Positions 24,087 through 33,078 of a DNA stretch of 45,080 nucleotides are shown here, in pieces. Under the pieces are notes generated by a model, which saw only the letters and a program-made list of their open reading frames with translations, did not search any database and had not been told where the DNA came from. The stretch is taken from the NCBI GenBank assembly GCA_004322135.1, contig SCSG01000024.1:1-45080 (forward strand), written 5' to 3'. Each line of letters begins with the position of its first letter. The first letter of the stretch is position 1. This stretch comes from Burkholderiaceae bacterium. GTDB lineage: Bacteria > Pseudomonadota > Gammaproteobacteria > Burkholderiales > Burkholderiaceae_B. A program made the translations under genes and the position numbers.

Positions 24087-25079
24087 ATGGGATTGTTGGT
24101 TAGCGGCAAGTGGGTCGATCAATGGTACGACACCGCAAAAACTGGTGGAAAATTCATTCGCAGCGATGCGCAGTTTCGTAATTGGATTACGCCTGATGGT
24201 GCCGCCGGTCCAAGCGGGGAGGGCGGGTTCGTCGCCGAGGCCGGGCGCTACCACCTGTTCGTCTGTCTGGCCTGTCCATGGGCCCACCGTACATTGATAT
24301 TCCGTGTGCTCAAAGGTCTTGAAGCCATGATTGGCGTGTCAGTCGTCAATCCCTATATGGGCGATCACGGCTGGACGTTTGATCCCGCGCCGGGCGTGAT
24401 CTCCGACCCAGTGGCCAACTCACATTATCTATATGAACTGTACAGTCGTGCACAGCCAGGATACAGCGGGCGGGTTACCGTGCCCGCATTATGGGACCTG
24501 AAGCGCTCGACCATCGTCAATAACGAGTCGTCCGAGATCATCCGCATGTTGAACTCGGCGTTTGATGACCTGGGCGCCAAGCCTGGCAATTACGCCCCGG
24601 CCGAATTGCTACCTGAAATCGACGCCATCAATGCACGCGTTTACGACGCCATCAATAATGGGGTATATAAAGCGGGTTTTGCCACCGACCAGGCCGTATA
24701 TGAAAGGGAAGTGAATAACCTGTTTACGGCGCTGGATGAGATGGACGGGCTGCTGGCGCATCGGCGCTATCTGGTCGGCGAACGTCTGACTGAAGCCGAC
24801 TGGCGCCTGTTCACGACACTGATCCGTTTCGATTCTGTGTATTACGGCCATTTCAAGTGCAACGTACGGCGTATCGTGGATTACCCCAATTTAAGTGGCT
24901 ACCTGCGCGAGCTTTACCAATGGCCTGGTGTAGCGGGCACCGTCAACTTCCAGCACATCAAGCAGCACTACTATCGCAGTCACCCGACAATCAACCCCAA
25001 CGGGATTGTGCCGGTAGGCCCCACGCTCGATCTGGATCAGCCACATCACCGCGATCATCTGAAGGCAGTCAAGGGGTAG
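24087..25079 (+). CDS. yqjG: Glutathionyl-hydroquinone reductase (Ecm4/YqjG, GST Xi class)
   Basis: This 330-residue protein has the Xi-class glutathione transferase layout. The catalytic cysteine is Cys63 in CLACPWAHRT. Other marks are the GRVTVPALWDLK cis-proline region, NNESSEIIRMLN, and TEADWRLFTTLIRFDSVYYGHFKCN followed by the YYRSHPTINP motif. Such enzymes remove glutathione from glutathionyl-hydroquinones, which arise during aromatic degradation. The start follows GGAGGA; the frame is open 27 codons further upstream. It is consistent with the glutathione-based detoxification theme of the window. Confidence 0.93.
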   Translation: MGLLVSGKWVDQWYDTAKTGGKFIRSDAQFRNWITPDGAAGPSGEGGFVAEAGRYHLFVCLACPWAHRTLIFRVLKGLEAMIGVSVVNPYMGDHGWTFDPAPGVISDPVANSHYLYELYSRAQPGYSGRVTVPALWDLKRSTIVNNESSEIIRMLNSAFDDLGAKPGNYAPAELLPEIDAINARVYDAINNGVYKAGFATDQAVYEREVNNLFTALDEMDGLLAHRRYLVGERLTEADWRLFTTLIRFDSVYYGHFKCNVRRIVDYPNLSGYLRELYQWPGVAGTVNFQHIKQHYYRSHPTINPNGIVPVGPTLDLDQPHHRDHLKAVKG

Positions 25080-25108
25080 TGCTTACCTGCTGACACTACA
25101 AAAAGTGC

Positions 25109-25438
25109 CTAACGCGTCGGGTCGTGGCGCAAGCTGGCCAATTCGTCTTCCAGATCACGAATTTGCTGCAGCAGATTCAGCGCAAGCGCCAACCCGTTGG
25201 CATTGAGTTCGAAGTCGTCGCGCAGACGCCGCGCCATTCGCGCAACGGCAATGCGATCGGTACGAAAAAAATAATTGTGCGAATCGCTGTTGGTTGGCTC
25301 GAGTATGCCGGTCTCCACAAGGTCAAGAATATCGTGCTCGGTCAGACCAGACACTTCGGCAATATGCGCCAGTGAGCAAATGTCGGAGTTGTTGAGCCAT
25401 ATGCTCTCGCTTGTGGATATCGTCAGGGATATAGTCAT
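25109..25438 (-). CDS. cbpM: Chaperone modulator CbpM
   Basis: A 109-residue MerR-like protein with a short helix-turn-helix ([26 protein letters not shown]), [19 protein letters not shown] and a C-terminal coiled segment ([15 protein letters not shown]). CbpM inhibits the co-chaperone CbpA by binding its J domain. The gene overlaps the end of cbpA by 4 bp (ATGA), the standard cbpA-cbpM arrangement. Confidence 0.9.
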   Translation of the reverse strand: MTISLTISTSESIWLNNSDICSLAHIAEVSGLTEHDILDLVETGILEPTNSDSHNYFFRTDRIAVARMARRLRDDFELNANGLALALNLLQQIRDLEDELASLRHDPTR

Positions 25439-26391
25439 GGTGCTTTCGCTCCTGCGCGTAACCGCGCGCGTGGATCAAAATGGGATTCCGCGGCAAGTTG
25501 GCCGTAGAGCTCACGCTCGCGGGCGCTGAATGTGCCTGGTAGTTCGATCTGCACCACGGCGTACAGGTTGCCGTGTGCATCACCGCCCGAAGGTAGCCCA
25601 CGCCGCGCCAGGCGAAGCTTGCGACCCGCAGCCGTGCCGGGTGGAATCGTCATTTCCACCGTGCCGCCCAGCGTTGGCACCTGTACGCTGGCACCGAGTG
25701 CAGCCTCCCAGGGTGTGAGCGGCAGTTCCATATACAGATCATGGCCGTCTACCCGGTACAGGGGGTGCGGCTGTACTTGCATGACTAAATACAAGTCGCC
25801 AGGCGCGCCGCCATTCAGGCCTGAACCGCCTTTGCCTGGCAGTCGCAGACGTTGACCGTTGGAGGCGCCTTTGGGGACAGTGACGCGGAACGTGTGCGGC
25901 ACGCGATGCAGCAGCCCCTGAGCATCGTATTCGGGTAGTGCAATGCTGATTTCCGTTTCCGCGCCCGAATAGATTTGTTCCAGCGTAATGGGCGTTGCAA
26001 CTTCGAAATCCTGGCCGCGTAGCGGCCTGTTGGCGTGGTGCTGGCGCCCCGACCCTTCGCGCTGCGCGGCGGCAAAGGCGGCCAGCAAATCGGCAAGATC
26101 CACGTCGCTGAAGTCGGCTGCGGATTCATGGAACTGTTCCTGCCACTGGTGCGGCGGGACGAATTCTTCGCCGGGATTGTGTGTGCCCAGTTTATCGTAC
26201 GCCGCACGCTTTTCGGGGTCTTTCAGTGTTTCGTACGCCTGTGCGACTTCCTTGAATTTTTCTTCGGCGCCACTAACTTTGGATATGTCAGGATGAAATT
26301 TGTGGGCCAGATGGCGATACGCCTTTTTAATGTCGGCCTGAGTCGCATTGCGCTCGACACCCAGTACTTTGTAGTAATCAACGTATTTCAT
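25435..26391 (-). CDS. cbpA: DnaJ-like co-chaperone CbpA
   Basis: This 318-residue class B J-protein stimulates DnaK and can bind curved DNA. The J domain occupies residues 3-68 with HPD at 33-35, a short G/Q-rich linker follows ([13 protein letters not shown]), and two beta-barrel substrate domains have [20 protein letters not shown] and [12 protein letters not shown]. There is no DnaJ zinc finger. The start [11 protein letters not shown] matches the family; an ATG-like start four codons earlier is less likely. It is co-transcribed with cbpM. Confidence 0.94.
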   Translation of the reverse strand: MKYVDYYKVLGVERNATQADIKKAYRHLAHKFHPDISKVSGAEEKFKEVAQAYETLKDPEKRAAYDKLGTHNPGEEFVPPHQWQEQFHESAADFSDVDLADLLAAFAAAQREGSGRQHHANRPLRGQDFEVATPITLEQIYSGAETEISIALPEYDAQGLLHRVPHTFRVTVPKGASNGQRLRLPGKGGSGLNGGAPGDLYLVMQVQPHPLYRVDGHDLYMELPLTPWEAALGASVQVPTLGGTVEMTIPPGTAAGRKLRLARRGLPSGGDAHGNLYAVVQIELPGTFSARERELYGQLAAESHFDPRARLRAGAKAP

Positions 26392-26449
26392 TGAAACTCG
26401 CAAAAAGATTTTGGCGCACTCGCCGGTTGATTTGCAGCGAGCCTTCGCA

Positions 26450-27340
26450 TTAGATTCGAAGATATTTGTTCAAAAAATCAAGGGTGCGCGACCAGGCGAG
26501 CTTAGCTGCCTTTTCATCGTAGCGCGGAGTGGTGTCGTTGTGAAAGCCATGGTTCGCACCCGGATACATGTACTCTTTGTACACAATTTTATTGGTCTTC
26601 AGCGCTTCTTCGAAGGCCGGCCAGCCTGCGTTGATGCCTTCGTCCAGGCCTGCGTAATGAAGCAGCATTGGCGCCTTTATTTTTGCCGCATCGGCAGCGC
26701 CGGGCTGCGGACCATAGAAGGGGACCGCCACCGCCAGATCGGGAAGCCTTGTGGCCAGGGTGTTGACTAGGCCTCCACCGTAGCAGAATCCGACGGCGCC
26801 CACTTTTCCCGTGCACTCGGGGCGCGTTTTCAGGAATTCGAAACCCGCGATGAAGTCTTCAACCATTTTTGCCGGATCAAGTTCGGAAAACAGCTTTCTT
26901 GCCTTGTCTTCATCGCCCGGGTATCCGCCCAAGGGAGTCAGCGCGTCGGGTGCAAAGGCAACAAAATTTTCAAGGGCCAGGCGTCGGGCGACATCTTCGA
27001 TGTAGGGGTTGAGGCCCCGGTTTTCGTGAATGACCAACACACCAGGCAGCTGTTGCGCCGCGTCGGCTGGCCGCGCCATATAGCCACGCACGGTGCCTGT
27101 TCCGCGCTTCGATGCATAATCCAGATATCCGACGTTGATGCGCGGGTCGTTGGTCGCGACCTGCTGGGCCAGAGCGAAATTGGGTTGCAAACTTTCCAGC
27201 ATGGCTGCCGCCGTAACGCCGCCAACCGCGAATTTGGCCGCGCATTCGAGGAATTCACGCCGGTCTATCTTGCCATGCACATAGAAGTCGAACAGCTTCA
27301 TAACACCGGGCGGAAAGTCACTGGCTTTTTTTCGTTCCAT
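26450..27340 (-). CDS. Tat-exported dienelactone hydrolase family protein
   Basis: A 296-residue alpha/beta hydrolase with the dienelactone hydrolase triad: Cys186 in GFCYGG, Asp233 in GLDEGIN and His264 in NHGFHND. Residues 26-60 hold a twin-arginine-type signal (DRREFL followed by a hydrophobic run and a cleavage-like ALAQQ), preceded by an unusually long lead of 25 residues. It should therefore be exported folded. Classical dienelactone hydrolase opens lactones of the chlorocatechol pathway in the cytosol; the exported branch is poorly characterised. ATG 27340 was chosen; a GTG four codons earlier is in frame. Confidence 0.86.
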   Translation of the reverse strand: MERKKASDFPPGVMKLFDFYVHGKIDRREFLECAAKFAVGGVTAAAMLESLQPNFALAQQVATNDPRINVGYLDYASKRGTGTVRGYMARPADAAQQLPGVLVIHENRGLNPYIEDVARRLALENFVAFAPDALTPLGGYPGDEDKARKLFSELDPAKMVEDFIAGFEFLKTRPECTGKVGAVGFCYGGGLVNTLATRLPDLAVAVPFYGPQPGAADAAKIKAPMLLHYAGLDEGINAGWPAFEEALKTNKIVYKEYMYPGANHGFHNDTTPRYDEKAAKLAWSRTLDFLNKYLRI

Positions 27341-27538
27341 AGGTATACCCACAAGAAGACAGAGGCGAGCCTGCCAGCTTATAGGCGTGAAAACAAGATT
27401 GCCGTGGCAGGAGGAATACTGTTTGATGACGCTACGATTAAAGTGTGAACCAGAACAGCGAAAAAGTCATTACTTGCGCGCCCAGGGCGGGGACGATTGG
27501 TGGAGTGCCGCAAGCGGTGTGACGGAATGGCTCAGTTT

Positions 27539-29191
27539 TCAGTGAGTGGTACCCAATATCTGGCCCAGGGCCAGTGCGGCCTCTTCGCGGGAATTGCCAC
27601 GCCATGCCACGACCTGGTCCGGGCGTATCAGCGCAAAATTGGCTTCGTACAGGTCTCTGGCCTGCGGTGCATGGACAACCTTCACGTCGAGTCCTTGCCC
27701 GCCATAGATGTCACGAGTGCCTGTAGCGTCAGGATTATTGACGCCAAGGTCCAGCAACGTCCATTCGAATCCGAACTCGTCGTACAGGGACCGCTCGGCA
27801 GATAGCCACAGGTGAGGAGGGCGGCCTCCCGGACTTGCCGTGGGTGAGTAGACATCGGAGGCATCCGGCGGAGGGGATGACCCGTCATAAACGATGGCGG
27901 TCGAATGGTCATAACGCCCACCAAACGTGACACCAGGGATGTTGAACTCGGCTTTGCCGTGGGCTTCGAAGTAGATGCCGGCAGTGCTTCTGGCGGCTGC
28001 GCCGGCAGGGGTGTCGTCTTCAATTTCGGCCACCGGTTTGAATAGCCCGAGCGAATCGGCAAATTTTTTGGCATAGCCGGTGTTGCGCACTGCAAGCGGG
28101 CGGCGTTCGGCTTCGTAGCTGTCCAGCAGCTTGGGCGATGCGCAGCCCTTTATGACACTAGCTAGCTTCCAGCCCAGATTGACGGCATCCTCCACGGCTG
28201 TGTTGTAGCCCAGACCGCCGGCAGGGGTGAAAAGGTGCGCGGCATCGCCTCCTAGAAAAACCCGGCCTTTGCGAAAATGGTCAACCACCAGCGAATGCCC
28301 GGCCGTCCACGAACATCGCGACAGAATTTCTACCGGAACGGGCGCGCCGACGCCTGCCTGAAACATATTCCTGGCGTCATCCTCAGTAAGTTCCTGTTCC
28401 GCTTCCCCCGGCTTAAGCTGAGTATGAAAGGCAAATTCGCCCTTTCCATCCACTGCCGCCATAAAGGCCCGTCGTTCGGAATTAAAACAGACATTCATCC
28501 ATGCCGGGGCGTGGTGCACCATGCGGTAAAACTCGGGCGCGCGCGCGTATATGGCATACATGCGTCCGCCCATGAAGTCGCGCACTATGCCTGTTTCGCC
28601 AGTGTAATGAAACCCCAAGTGTTCACGAGTGGCACTGCGTGGACCGTCGGCGGCAACCATGTAATCAGCCTCCAGAGTCTGGCGCTGGCCATTACCCACG
28701 CATTCCACGTCCACCTGGACCGATGTGCCCAGGTCGCGAAACCCGGTCATGCGCCAGCCGTAATTGATGGAAATGCCTGGCAGCTTTTCGGCGTGGGCGC
28801 GCAGGACGACTTCGACGTATTTCTGTGAAATCCGGTGTGGCAGCTCGGCGGCACTCCACGACCCGGAAAGATTATGAATTTTTATTTTGGCGTCGTGGGC
28901 AGAGGGCAGTTTGAAGCGTGCCAGCTCGTATTTGGCGTAGCGTGTGAAATAGGCAATGTCGGTCGGAAAATCGTTTGGAAGCCCCAGCCCCCGAATTTCG
29001 TCCGCAAAGCCAAGACGCCGGTAGTGCTCCATGGTGCGGGCCTGGGTGGCGTTGGCCTGTGGGTTAAAACCTGTGGTCGATTTTTCATCGACCAATACGG
29101 CAGAAATGCCGCGACGACCCAGCTCGTTGGCCAGCATCAGGCCGCACGGGCCTCCGCCAACAATAATGACGGATGCTTTGGTGGGTAACAT
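27539..29191 (-). CDS. FAD-dependent aromatic monooxygenase (PheA/TfdB/MhpA-like)
   Basis: This 550-residue class A flavoprotein hydroxylase has VIIVGGGPCGLMLANELGRRG at the N-terminus, the DG motif MVAADGPRSATREHLG and the GD motif VFLGGDAAHLFTPAGGLGYNTAVED. The C-terminal thioredoxin-like segment ends in RPDQVVAWRG, typical of phenol hydroxylase-type enzymes. The start is at MLPTKAS because GGAG lies just upstream; another ATG four codons earlier overlaps that site. It is 175 bp downstream of a MarR gene on the same strand, with a strong dyad in between. The substrate is not identifiable. Confidence 0.89.
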   Translation of the reverse strand: MLPTKASVIIVGGGPCGLMLANELGRRGISAVLVDEKSTTGFNPQANATQARTMEHYRRLGFADEIRGLGLPNDFPTDIAYFTRYAKYELARFKLPSAHDAKIKIHNLSGSWSAAELPHRISQKYVEVVLRAHAEKLPGISINYGWRMTGFRDLGTSVQVDVECVGNGQRQTLEADYMVAADGPRSATREHLGFHYTGETGIVRDFMGGRMYAIYARAPEFYRMVHHAPAWMNVCFNSERRAFMAAVDGKGEFAFHTQLKPGEAEQELTEDDARNMFQAGVGAPVPVEILSRCSWTAGHSLVVDHFRKGRVFLGGDAAHLFTPAGGLGYNTAVEDAVNLGWKLASVIKGCASPKLLDSYEAERRPLAVRNTGYAKKFADSLGLFKPVAEIEDDTPAGAAARSTAGIYFEAHGKAEFNIPGVTFGGRYDHSTAIVYDGSSPPPDASDVYSPTASPGGRPPHLWLSAERSLYDEFGFEWTLLDLGVNNPDATGTRDIYGGQGLDVKVVHAPQARDLYEANFALIRPDQVVAWRGNSREEAALALGQILGTTH

Positions 29192-29255
29192 GGGACGCTC
29201 CATGAAAAGATGTACCGCGTATGAGTTTGTCTGCTTCGACGATTCGCTCTCTCCG

Positions 29256-29282
29256 GATATAGTAAGGTTATCTGACTATATC
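29256..29282. promoter_or_regulatory. 27-bp dyad, candidate MarR operator
   Basis: GATATAGT and ACTATATC form perfect 8-bp arms about a common centre at 29269. The 11-bp middle AAGGTTATCTG is itself nearly symmetric (AG/CT and T/A pairs). The site is 65 bp upstream of the flavin monooxygenase start and downstream of the MarR gene. MarR dimers bind dyads of this size. The symmetry is seen directly; the pairing with this regulator is inference. Confidence 0.65.
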
Positions 29283-29366
29283 GTCAATGACTGTCCCAGG
29301 CCATTCCTTGCCGCAGCGTGGTGTCTTGACGAAAGTTGAGATGGCGCACTGACACGCCTGGCTATC

Positions 29367-29897
29367 CTACTTATGCTCGCCTGGGCAGCCGGCACGACCA
29401 TACTTCTCCAGTGCGCGTTTCAGCGAACGAAGATTGGCTGCCCCAAGTTCGTCTTCCATCTGACTCTCGGCATCCTGCAGGGCGGTTCGAAATGCGTCGA
29501 GCCACTTCGTCCCAGCTGGCGTGAAGCATACGATCTTGGCCCGCCTGTCGTCGGGATCAGGCCGTCGCTCGATAAGGCCGTCTTTCTCAAGCTGTGTAAT
29601 CAGCTCTCCCATGGATTGCTTTGTGATGCCGGCGCGTCGGGCTATTTCGGTGGCCCGCGTTCCTCCTATGTCAAGGTTGCGCGTAATGGTGATGTGGCTC
29701 AACGAGAAATCGCCGTGTCCGGCGTCACTCATCTGCTGCAGGATGCGGCTTTCGAAGCGCTTGATAGCGTTGTTCAGCAACCGTCCAATGTTTTGCTGGC
29801 GCCATTCTTCGTTGGCGTCCTGAACCGACACGGACCTACGCCTGCTTCGTGCGAGGGGCTGGGAGAGGGTGCCTTTGGAGACTATATTTTTGGTCAT
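29367..29897 (-). CDS. MarR-family transcriptional regulator
   Basis: A 176-residue winged-helix regulator. The DNA-binding core is at about 75-140: TRATEIARRAGITKQSMGELITQLEKDGLIERRPDPDDRRAK is the conserved HTH plus wing (given here as a region, not a motif). The N-terminus is a basic extension rich in Ser/Arg (SRRRSVSV) before the helix DANEEWRQQNIGRLLNNAIK. It probably controls the flavin monooxygenase gene downstream through the 27-bp dyad. Its start codon overlaps the stop of a short Ala/Lys-rich reading frame (ATGA). Confidence 0.88.
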   Translation of the reverse strand: MTKNIVSKGTLSQPLARSRRRSVSVQDANEEWRQQNIGRLLNNAIKRFESRILQQMSDAGHGDFSLSHITITRNLDIGGTRATEIARRAGITKQSMGELITQLEKDGLIERRPDPDDRRAKIVCFTPAGTKWLDAFRTALQDAESQMEDELGAANLRSLKRALEKYGRAGCPGEHK

Positions 29898-29992
29898 GGC
29901 GCCATTGGCAACGCGGCTTTGGAAAGGATATTTTCGGTTGCTGCGCCTTTAGTGGCGGTACCTTTAATCGCGACTTTGGCTTTGGTGCCCAT
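29894..29992 (-). CDS. Short Ala/Lys-rich leader ORF coupled to marR-type gene
   Basis: A 32-codon frame begins MGTKAKVAIKGTATKG and ends ALPMAP. It has AGGA 7 bp before its ATG and its TGA overlaps the MarR start (ATGA). The composition resembles the basic, Ala/Lys-rich N-terminal tails of some proteobacterial regulators. It may be a leader peptide that couples translation, or the true N-terminus of the MarR protein if a frameshift or sequencing error exists. No known family is recognised. Confidence 0.35.
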   Translation of the reverse strand: MGTKAKVAIKGTATKGAATENILSKAALPMAP

Positions 29993-30107
29993 GCGTTTTC
30001 CTGTTCTTTCCGTCGCGCGCCGGTAACGGACGCCGACTGCCGAACTCCGAATAGCCAGCGTGTTCCATGGTGTGCGAAAAATGACGCGCCGAGCTCCGGA
30101 GCGACGA

Positions 30108-30614
30108 TTACTTTTTTTCGCCCAGCAGTTCCTGATAGCCGCTTCGGGCCTTAAGAAATAGGTCTACAGGAAAGTGTATGGGAACCCCTTCGATGGCCGC
30201 TGCCAACATCTCCAGATGGCCTTCAAAGCCGGCACAGGCCCGCGCGGCATCTTCGCCCTCGGGAATCCGCACTGTCAGTACCAGACGTGTACCGTTGTCG
30301 GTAGCGCTTAATTCCCAGCGCATTGGGCGATCCGGTTCATCGCCGCTGCTCCACGAGTACTCGAGTAGCCGCGGAATATCCAGCTTCAATACCTTGCTGT
30401 CAATGACTATGCCGCTGTCGGCGAAATCAATGCGGACCGCTCCGCCAACGCGCAGTTCAATAGAGCCCGGTGCGAGCCACTGCGCGATCTTTTGCGGCTC
30501 GACGAGCATGCGCCATACTTCTTCCTGATCATGCTCGATGAGCCGCTCGAGCCTGCCTTCGTAACCGTGATCGAGGCGCCGAACCTGCCCCAATTCGATA
30601 CCGTCTTTGTTCAT
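30108..30614 (-). CDS. SRPBCC/AHSA1-type domain protein
   Basis: This 168-residue protein has a START/Bet v1-like fold of the AHSA1 branch: RLIEHDQEEVWRMLVEPQKIAQWLAPG, VGGAVRIDF, and SATDNGTRLVLTVRIPEG. Such proteins bind small hydrophobic ligands, and an ArsR-type gene paired with an SRPBCC gene is a frequent bacterial arrangement. I placed the start at MNKDGIE, with GAGGAG about 11 bp upstream; a longer frame begins ten codons earlier. It is the third gene of the leftward ArsR/small ORF/SRPBCC operon. Its ligand is unknown. Confidence 0.83.
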   Translation of the reverse strand: MNKDGIELGQVRRLDHGYEGRLERLIEHDQEEVWRMLVEPQKIAQWLAPGSIELRVGGAVRIDFADSGIVIDSKVLKLDIPRLLEYSWSSGDEPDRPMRWELSATDNGTRLVLTVRIPEGEDAARACAGFEGHLEMLAAAIEGVPIHFPVDLFLKARSGYQELLGEKK

Positions 30615-30628
30615 GATGATGCCACTCC

Positions 30629-30784
30629 TCAAACCATATTCCATTGCCGTCGCCCGATGCCTGTCGCAAAAGGTGCTAGCCCATTATATCCAGCGCGCTG
30701 TACCAGAATATCCAGGGCGGCGTCGTGGCGTTGGCATTCCAGCGAAAAGAGCCGCAAACGGTTATTGATTTCCGGGGTGCTCAT
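30629..30784 (-). CDS. Small uncharacterised ORF in the ArsR operon
   Basis: A 51-residue frame beginning MSTPEINNRLRLF and ending RRQWNMV starts one base after the ArsR-type stop (TGAAATG), so translation could be re-initiated there. Its stop lies 14 bp before the SRPBCC start and overlaps that gene's ribosome-binding site. The first 30 residues look amphipathic and helical with one Cys. No family is recognised. The tight spacing on both sides supports a real gene, but only sequence conservation would prove it. Confidence 0.4.
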   Translation of the reverse strand: MSTPEINNRLRLFSLECQRHDAALDILVQRAGYNGLAPFATGIGRRQWNMV

Positions 30785-30785
30785 T

Positions 30786-31511
30786 TCAGCCTTGAGGATG
30801 GAGGGTCGTGTACTGGAGCTCTTCAGTCTCTATACCCAGCTGGCGCTTGAATTCAACTCGCCCTAGTGATGTGATCAGGACCGCCCGGGAATCGTGCTCT
30901 CGCGACAACCAGCGTTGTTCGCAAAACGAACGCAAAAGCGCTGTTCCCAGCGGTCCTGCGAGATGGTGGCGGCGCTCGGTCCAATCCAGGCATTGGCGCG
31001 CCACCCCCCTATGGGTCGGTTCGATCGCGCACACGTCGAGGCCGACGGCCGCGAACCATTCCGCGCCCGCCTGAGTGATGTCATATTGCTTTTGATCCGC
31101 CGGCTCAATATAGCCCTTGGTCACGAGCCCGTCGGTTACAGCCACGCCCAGACAGCCCGCCAGATGGTTGTAGCAGCATCGTGCCCACTGCAACTGCCTG
31201 GCCTTGGGGGATAAAGGCTTATATCGCACCGCGGGTTGCTGCCGGATTACCGCCAGGCGCTCCAGCGCCTCTGCCACGTGAGGGCCGGCAAGCCGGTAGT
31301 ACCGATGGCGGCCCTGAACCTCCACAGTCACCAGATTGCCCTGGCGCAACTTGGCCAGGTGAGTACTTGCTGTCTGGGGGGTAACGTGTGCGGCATAGGC
31401 CAGTTCGCCAGCGGGCAGGGCCCTTCCGTCCAGTAGGGCAGTCAGCATGAACGAGCGTGCCGGGTCGCCAATCAATGATGCTACTGAAGCTACACTTAAT
31501 TCATACGACAT
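30786..31511 (-). CDS. ArsR-type winged-helix transcriptional regulator
   Basis: A 241-residue regulator with an ArsR/SmtB winged helix at about 1-95: VASLIGDPARSFMLTALLDG, GELAYAAHVTPQTASTHLAKL and VEVQGRHRYYRLAG. There is a C-terminal part of about 145 residues with no recognised family. It lacks the CXC metal motif of metal-sensing ArsR proteins; a CC pair (ARCCYNHLAGCLGVAV) in the C-terminal part could be a thiol or metal site. The start MSYELSV has AAGGAGG just upstream. It is divergent from the MFS exporter gene with a dyad between them, so control of the exporter is likely. Confidence 0.86.
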   Translation of the reverse strand: MSYELSVASVASLIGDPARSFMLTALLDGRALPAGELAYAAHVTPQTASTHLAKLRQGNLVTVEVQGRHRYYRLAGPHVAEALERLAVIRQQPAVRYKPLSPKARQLQWARCCYNHLAGCLGVAVTDGLVTKGYIEPADQKQYDITQAGAEWFAAVGLDVCAIEPTHRGVARQCLDWTERRHHLAGPLGTALLRSFCEQRWLSREHDSRAVLITSLGRVEFKRQLGIETEELQYTTLHPQG

Positions 31512-31593
31512 GGCACCTCCTTGCTCGTGCACGGCGCCCGCATATCCGCGGGATTGCTATTCAGAATTTTAGAGCGGCCTGCGGCCTTTATGC

Positions 31594-31609
31594 TTCGATA
31601 CGCATCGAA
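31594..31609. promoter_or_regulatory. Dyad between ArsR-type gene and MFS gene
   Basis: TTCGAT and ATCGAA are perfect 6-bp arms separated by ACGC, in the 160-bp region between the divergent regulator and exporter genes. The position is suitable for autorepression and control of the exporter. The regulator match is inference. Confidence 0.5.
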
Positions 31610-31671
31610 ACAACGCGTGGAAAACCAATCCTAAACTGGGCGCCTGCAGACTCTGAAGCACGGTGGCGGCA

Positions 31672-33078
31672 ATGACAATCTCGAACAGGACCTCTTTGAC
31701 GTGTGGCCAGAACGTCGAGACGCACAAAATAGCCTCCTCGAAAGGGCACGCGCTCACACTTGCCACGCTCTGCATGGCGGTACTCATCGTTCAGTTGGAC
31801 ACTACGGTAGTGAACCTCGTAATGAGTCCGATCGGCCAATATTTCCATGCCGCAATCAGCAGTCTGCAATGGGTGGTGGATGGCTACAATCTTGTTTATA
31901 CAGCCTTTTTGCTGACGAGCGGCCTGCTGGCTGATTTATTGGGCCGGCGGAAAATCTTCATGGCTGGGGCAGGGCTGCTCACCCTCGCGTCCGTGGCCTG
32001 CGCATGGTCACCCAATGTCTTTGTCCTGGTGGTGGCCCGGATGGTTGCCGGCTTTAGCGCCGCACTCATATTACCGGCCTCGCTGGCATTGATTCGCGTG
32101 ATCTGGCAGAACGACAAGGAACGGGCCACGGCCCTGGGCATCTGGGCAGGCTGCAACGGCCTGGCACTGGCCATTGGCCCGACCCTTGGAGGGCTGCTGG
32201 CCGTGTATCTTGGCTGGCGCTCCGTTTTTCTCATGACAGTTCCCCTTGGGGTTGCTACGGTGGTGACCGCGGCCTTGTACGTACCGGAATCATCGGATCC
32301 GGGCGATCGTTCTTTTGACGTGCGGGGGCAACTTCTGGGCGCAGTGGCCCTGGGTGCCCTCGCATTTGCGGCAATCGAGTCGTATCGCCATCCTGTACTT
32401 TCAGCCATTGGGGGGGTGGTCTCTGTGCTTTCCCTGGGGCTGTTCTTGCGAGTTGAAGGCAAATTACGACTTGCTGCACTAGTGCCACTGGATTTGTTCC
32501 GCATGCGCCCGTTCGTCGCCGTCATGATCACTACGGCCAGCATGACCTTCGGCATGTATGGTGTGCTATTTTTATTGCCGCTGGCATGGCAGCAGTCAGG
32601 AATCATGAATACGGCCCAAGCCGGGATTGCGCTTATGCCCATGGCCCTGGTATTCGTGGTTGTCTCATCCTTTTCCGGCACTCTGGCCCAACGCCTCGGA
32701 GCGAAGATCATGGGCGGGGGCGTGGCTGTGATTGGTAGTGGTTTGGTCACGATCGCGGTGACAGCCGGCTTCCACCACCTGGTGGGTGTGGAAATTGGCC
32801 TTGCTCTGACTGGGGTGGGCATGGGTCTGGCGACGGGCCCGTTAATGGGCGCCGCCGTGGAGGCAGTTCCTGCGGCACGGTCGGGAAGTGCGTCAGCCCT
32901 GATCAATGTGGCAAGGATGGTCGGAGCCACACTGGGTGTCGCGATTCTGGGCGCAGTTTTTGCCGTCATCAACGAAGGAGGTTCCCAGGGACTGCGCGTG
33001 GCCTTATTGCTGGGCGGAGGTCTTCAGTTAGCTGCGGCCGCCTTGTCATTGCGAACCTGCCACGGGGCCAATCAATGA
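31672..33078 (+). CDS. MFS drug/solute exporter, DHA2 (14-TMS) type
   Basis: This 468-residue inner-membrane exporter has DHA2-family marks: LCMAVLIVQLDTTVVNLVM in helix 1, LQWVVDGYNLVYTAFLL, GLLADLLGRRKIFMAG and the RMVAGFSAALILPASLAL motif, with about 14 hydrophobic segments. It exports a small organic compound against protons. The start is uncertain: ATG 31672 is used because GTG 31663 lacks a better ribosome-binding site. It is divergent from the ArsR-type regulator. Confidence 0.88.
   Translation: MTISNRTSLTCGQNVETHKIASSKGHALTLATLCMAVLIVQLDTTVVNLVMSPIGQYFHAAISSLQWVVDGYNLVYTAFLLTSGLLADLLGRRKIFMAGAGLLTLASVACAWSPNVFVLVVARMVAGFSAALILPASLALIRVIWQNDKERATALGIWAGCNGLALAIGPTLGGLLAVYLGWRSVFLMTVPLGVATVVTAALYVPESSDPGDRSFDVRGQLLGAVALGALAFAAIESYRHPVLSAIGGVVSVLSLGLFLRVEGKLRLAALVPLDLFRMRPFVAVMITTASMTFGMYGVLFLLPLAWQQSGIMNTAQAGIALMPMALVFVVVSSFSGTLAQRLGAKIMGGGVAVIGSGLVTIAVTAGFHHLVGVEIGLALTGVGMGLATGPLMGAAVEAVPAARSGSASALINVARMVGATLGVAILGAVFAVINEGGSQGLRVALLLGGGLQLAAAALSLRTCHGANQ

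Noticed and set aside
30093-30102. GCTCCGGAGC palindrome after the SRPBCC gene as a terminator
   Set aside because: The arms leave no loop and no T-run follows, so a terminator is not supported.
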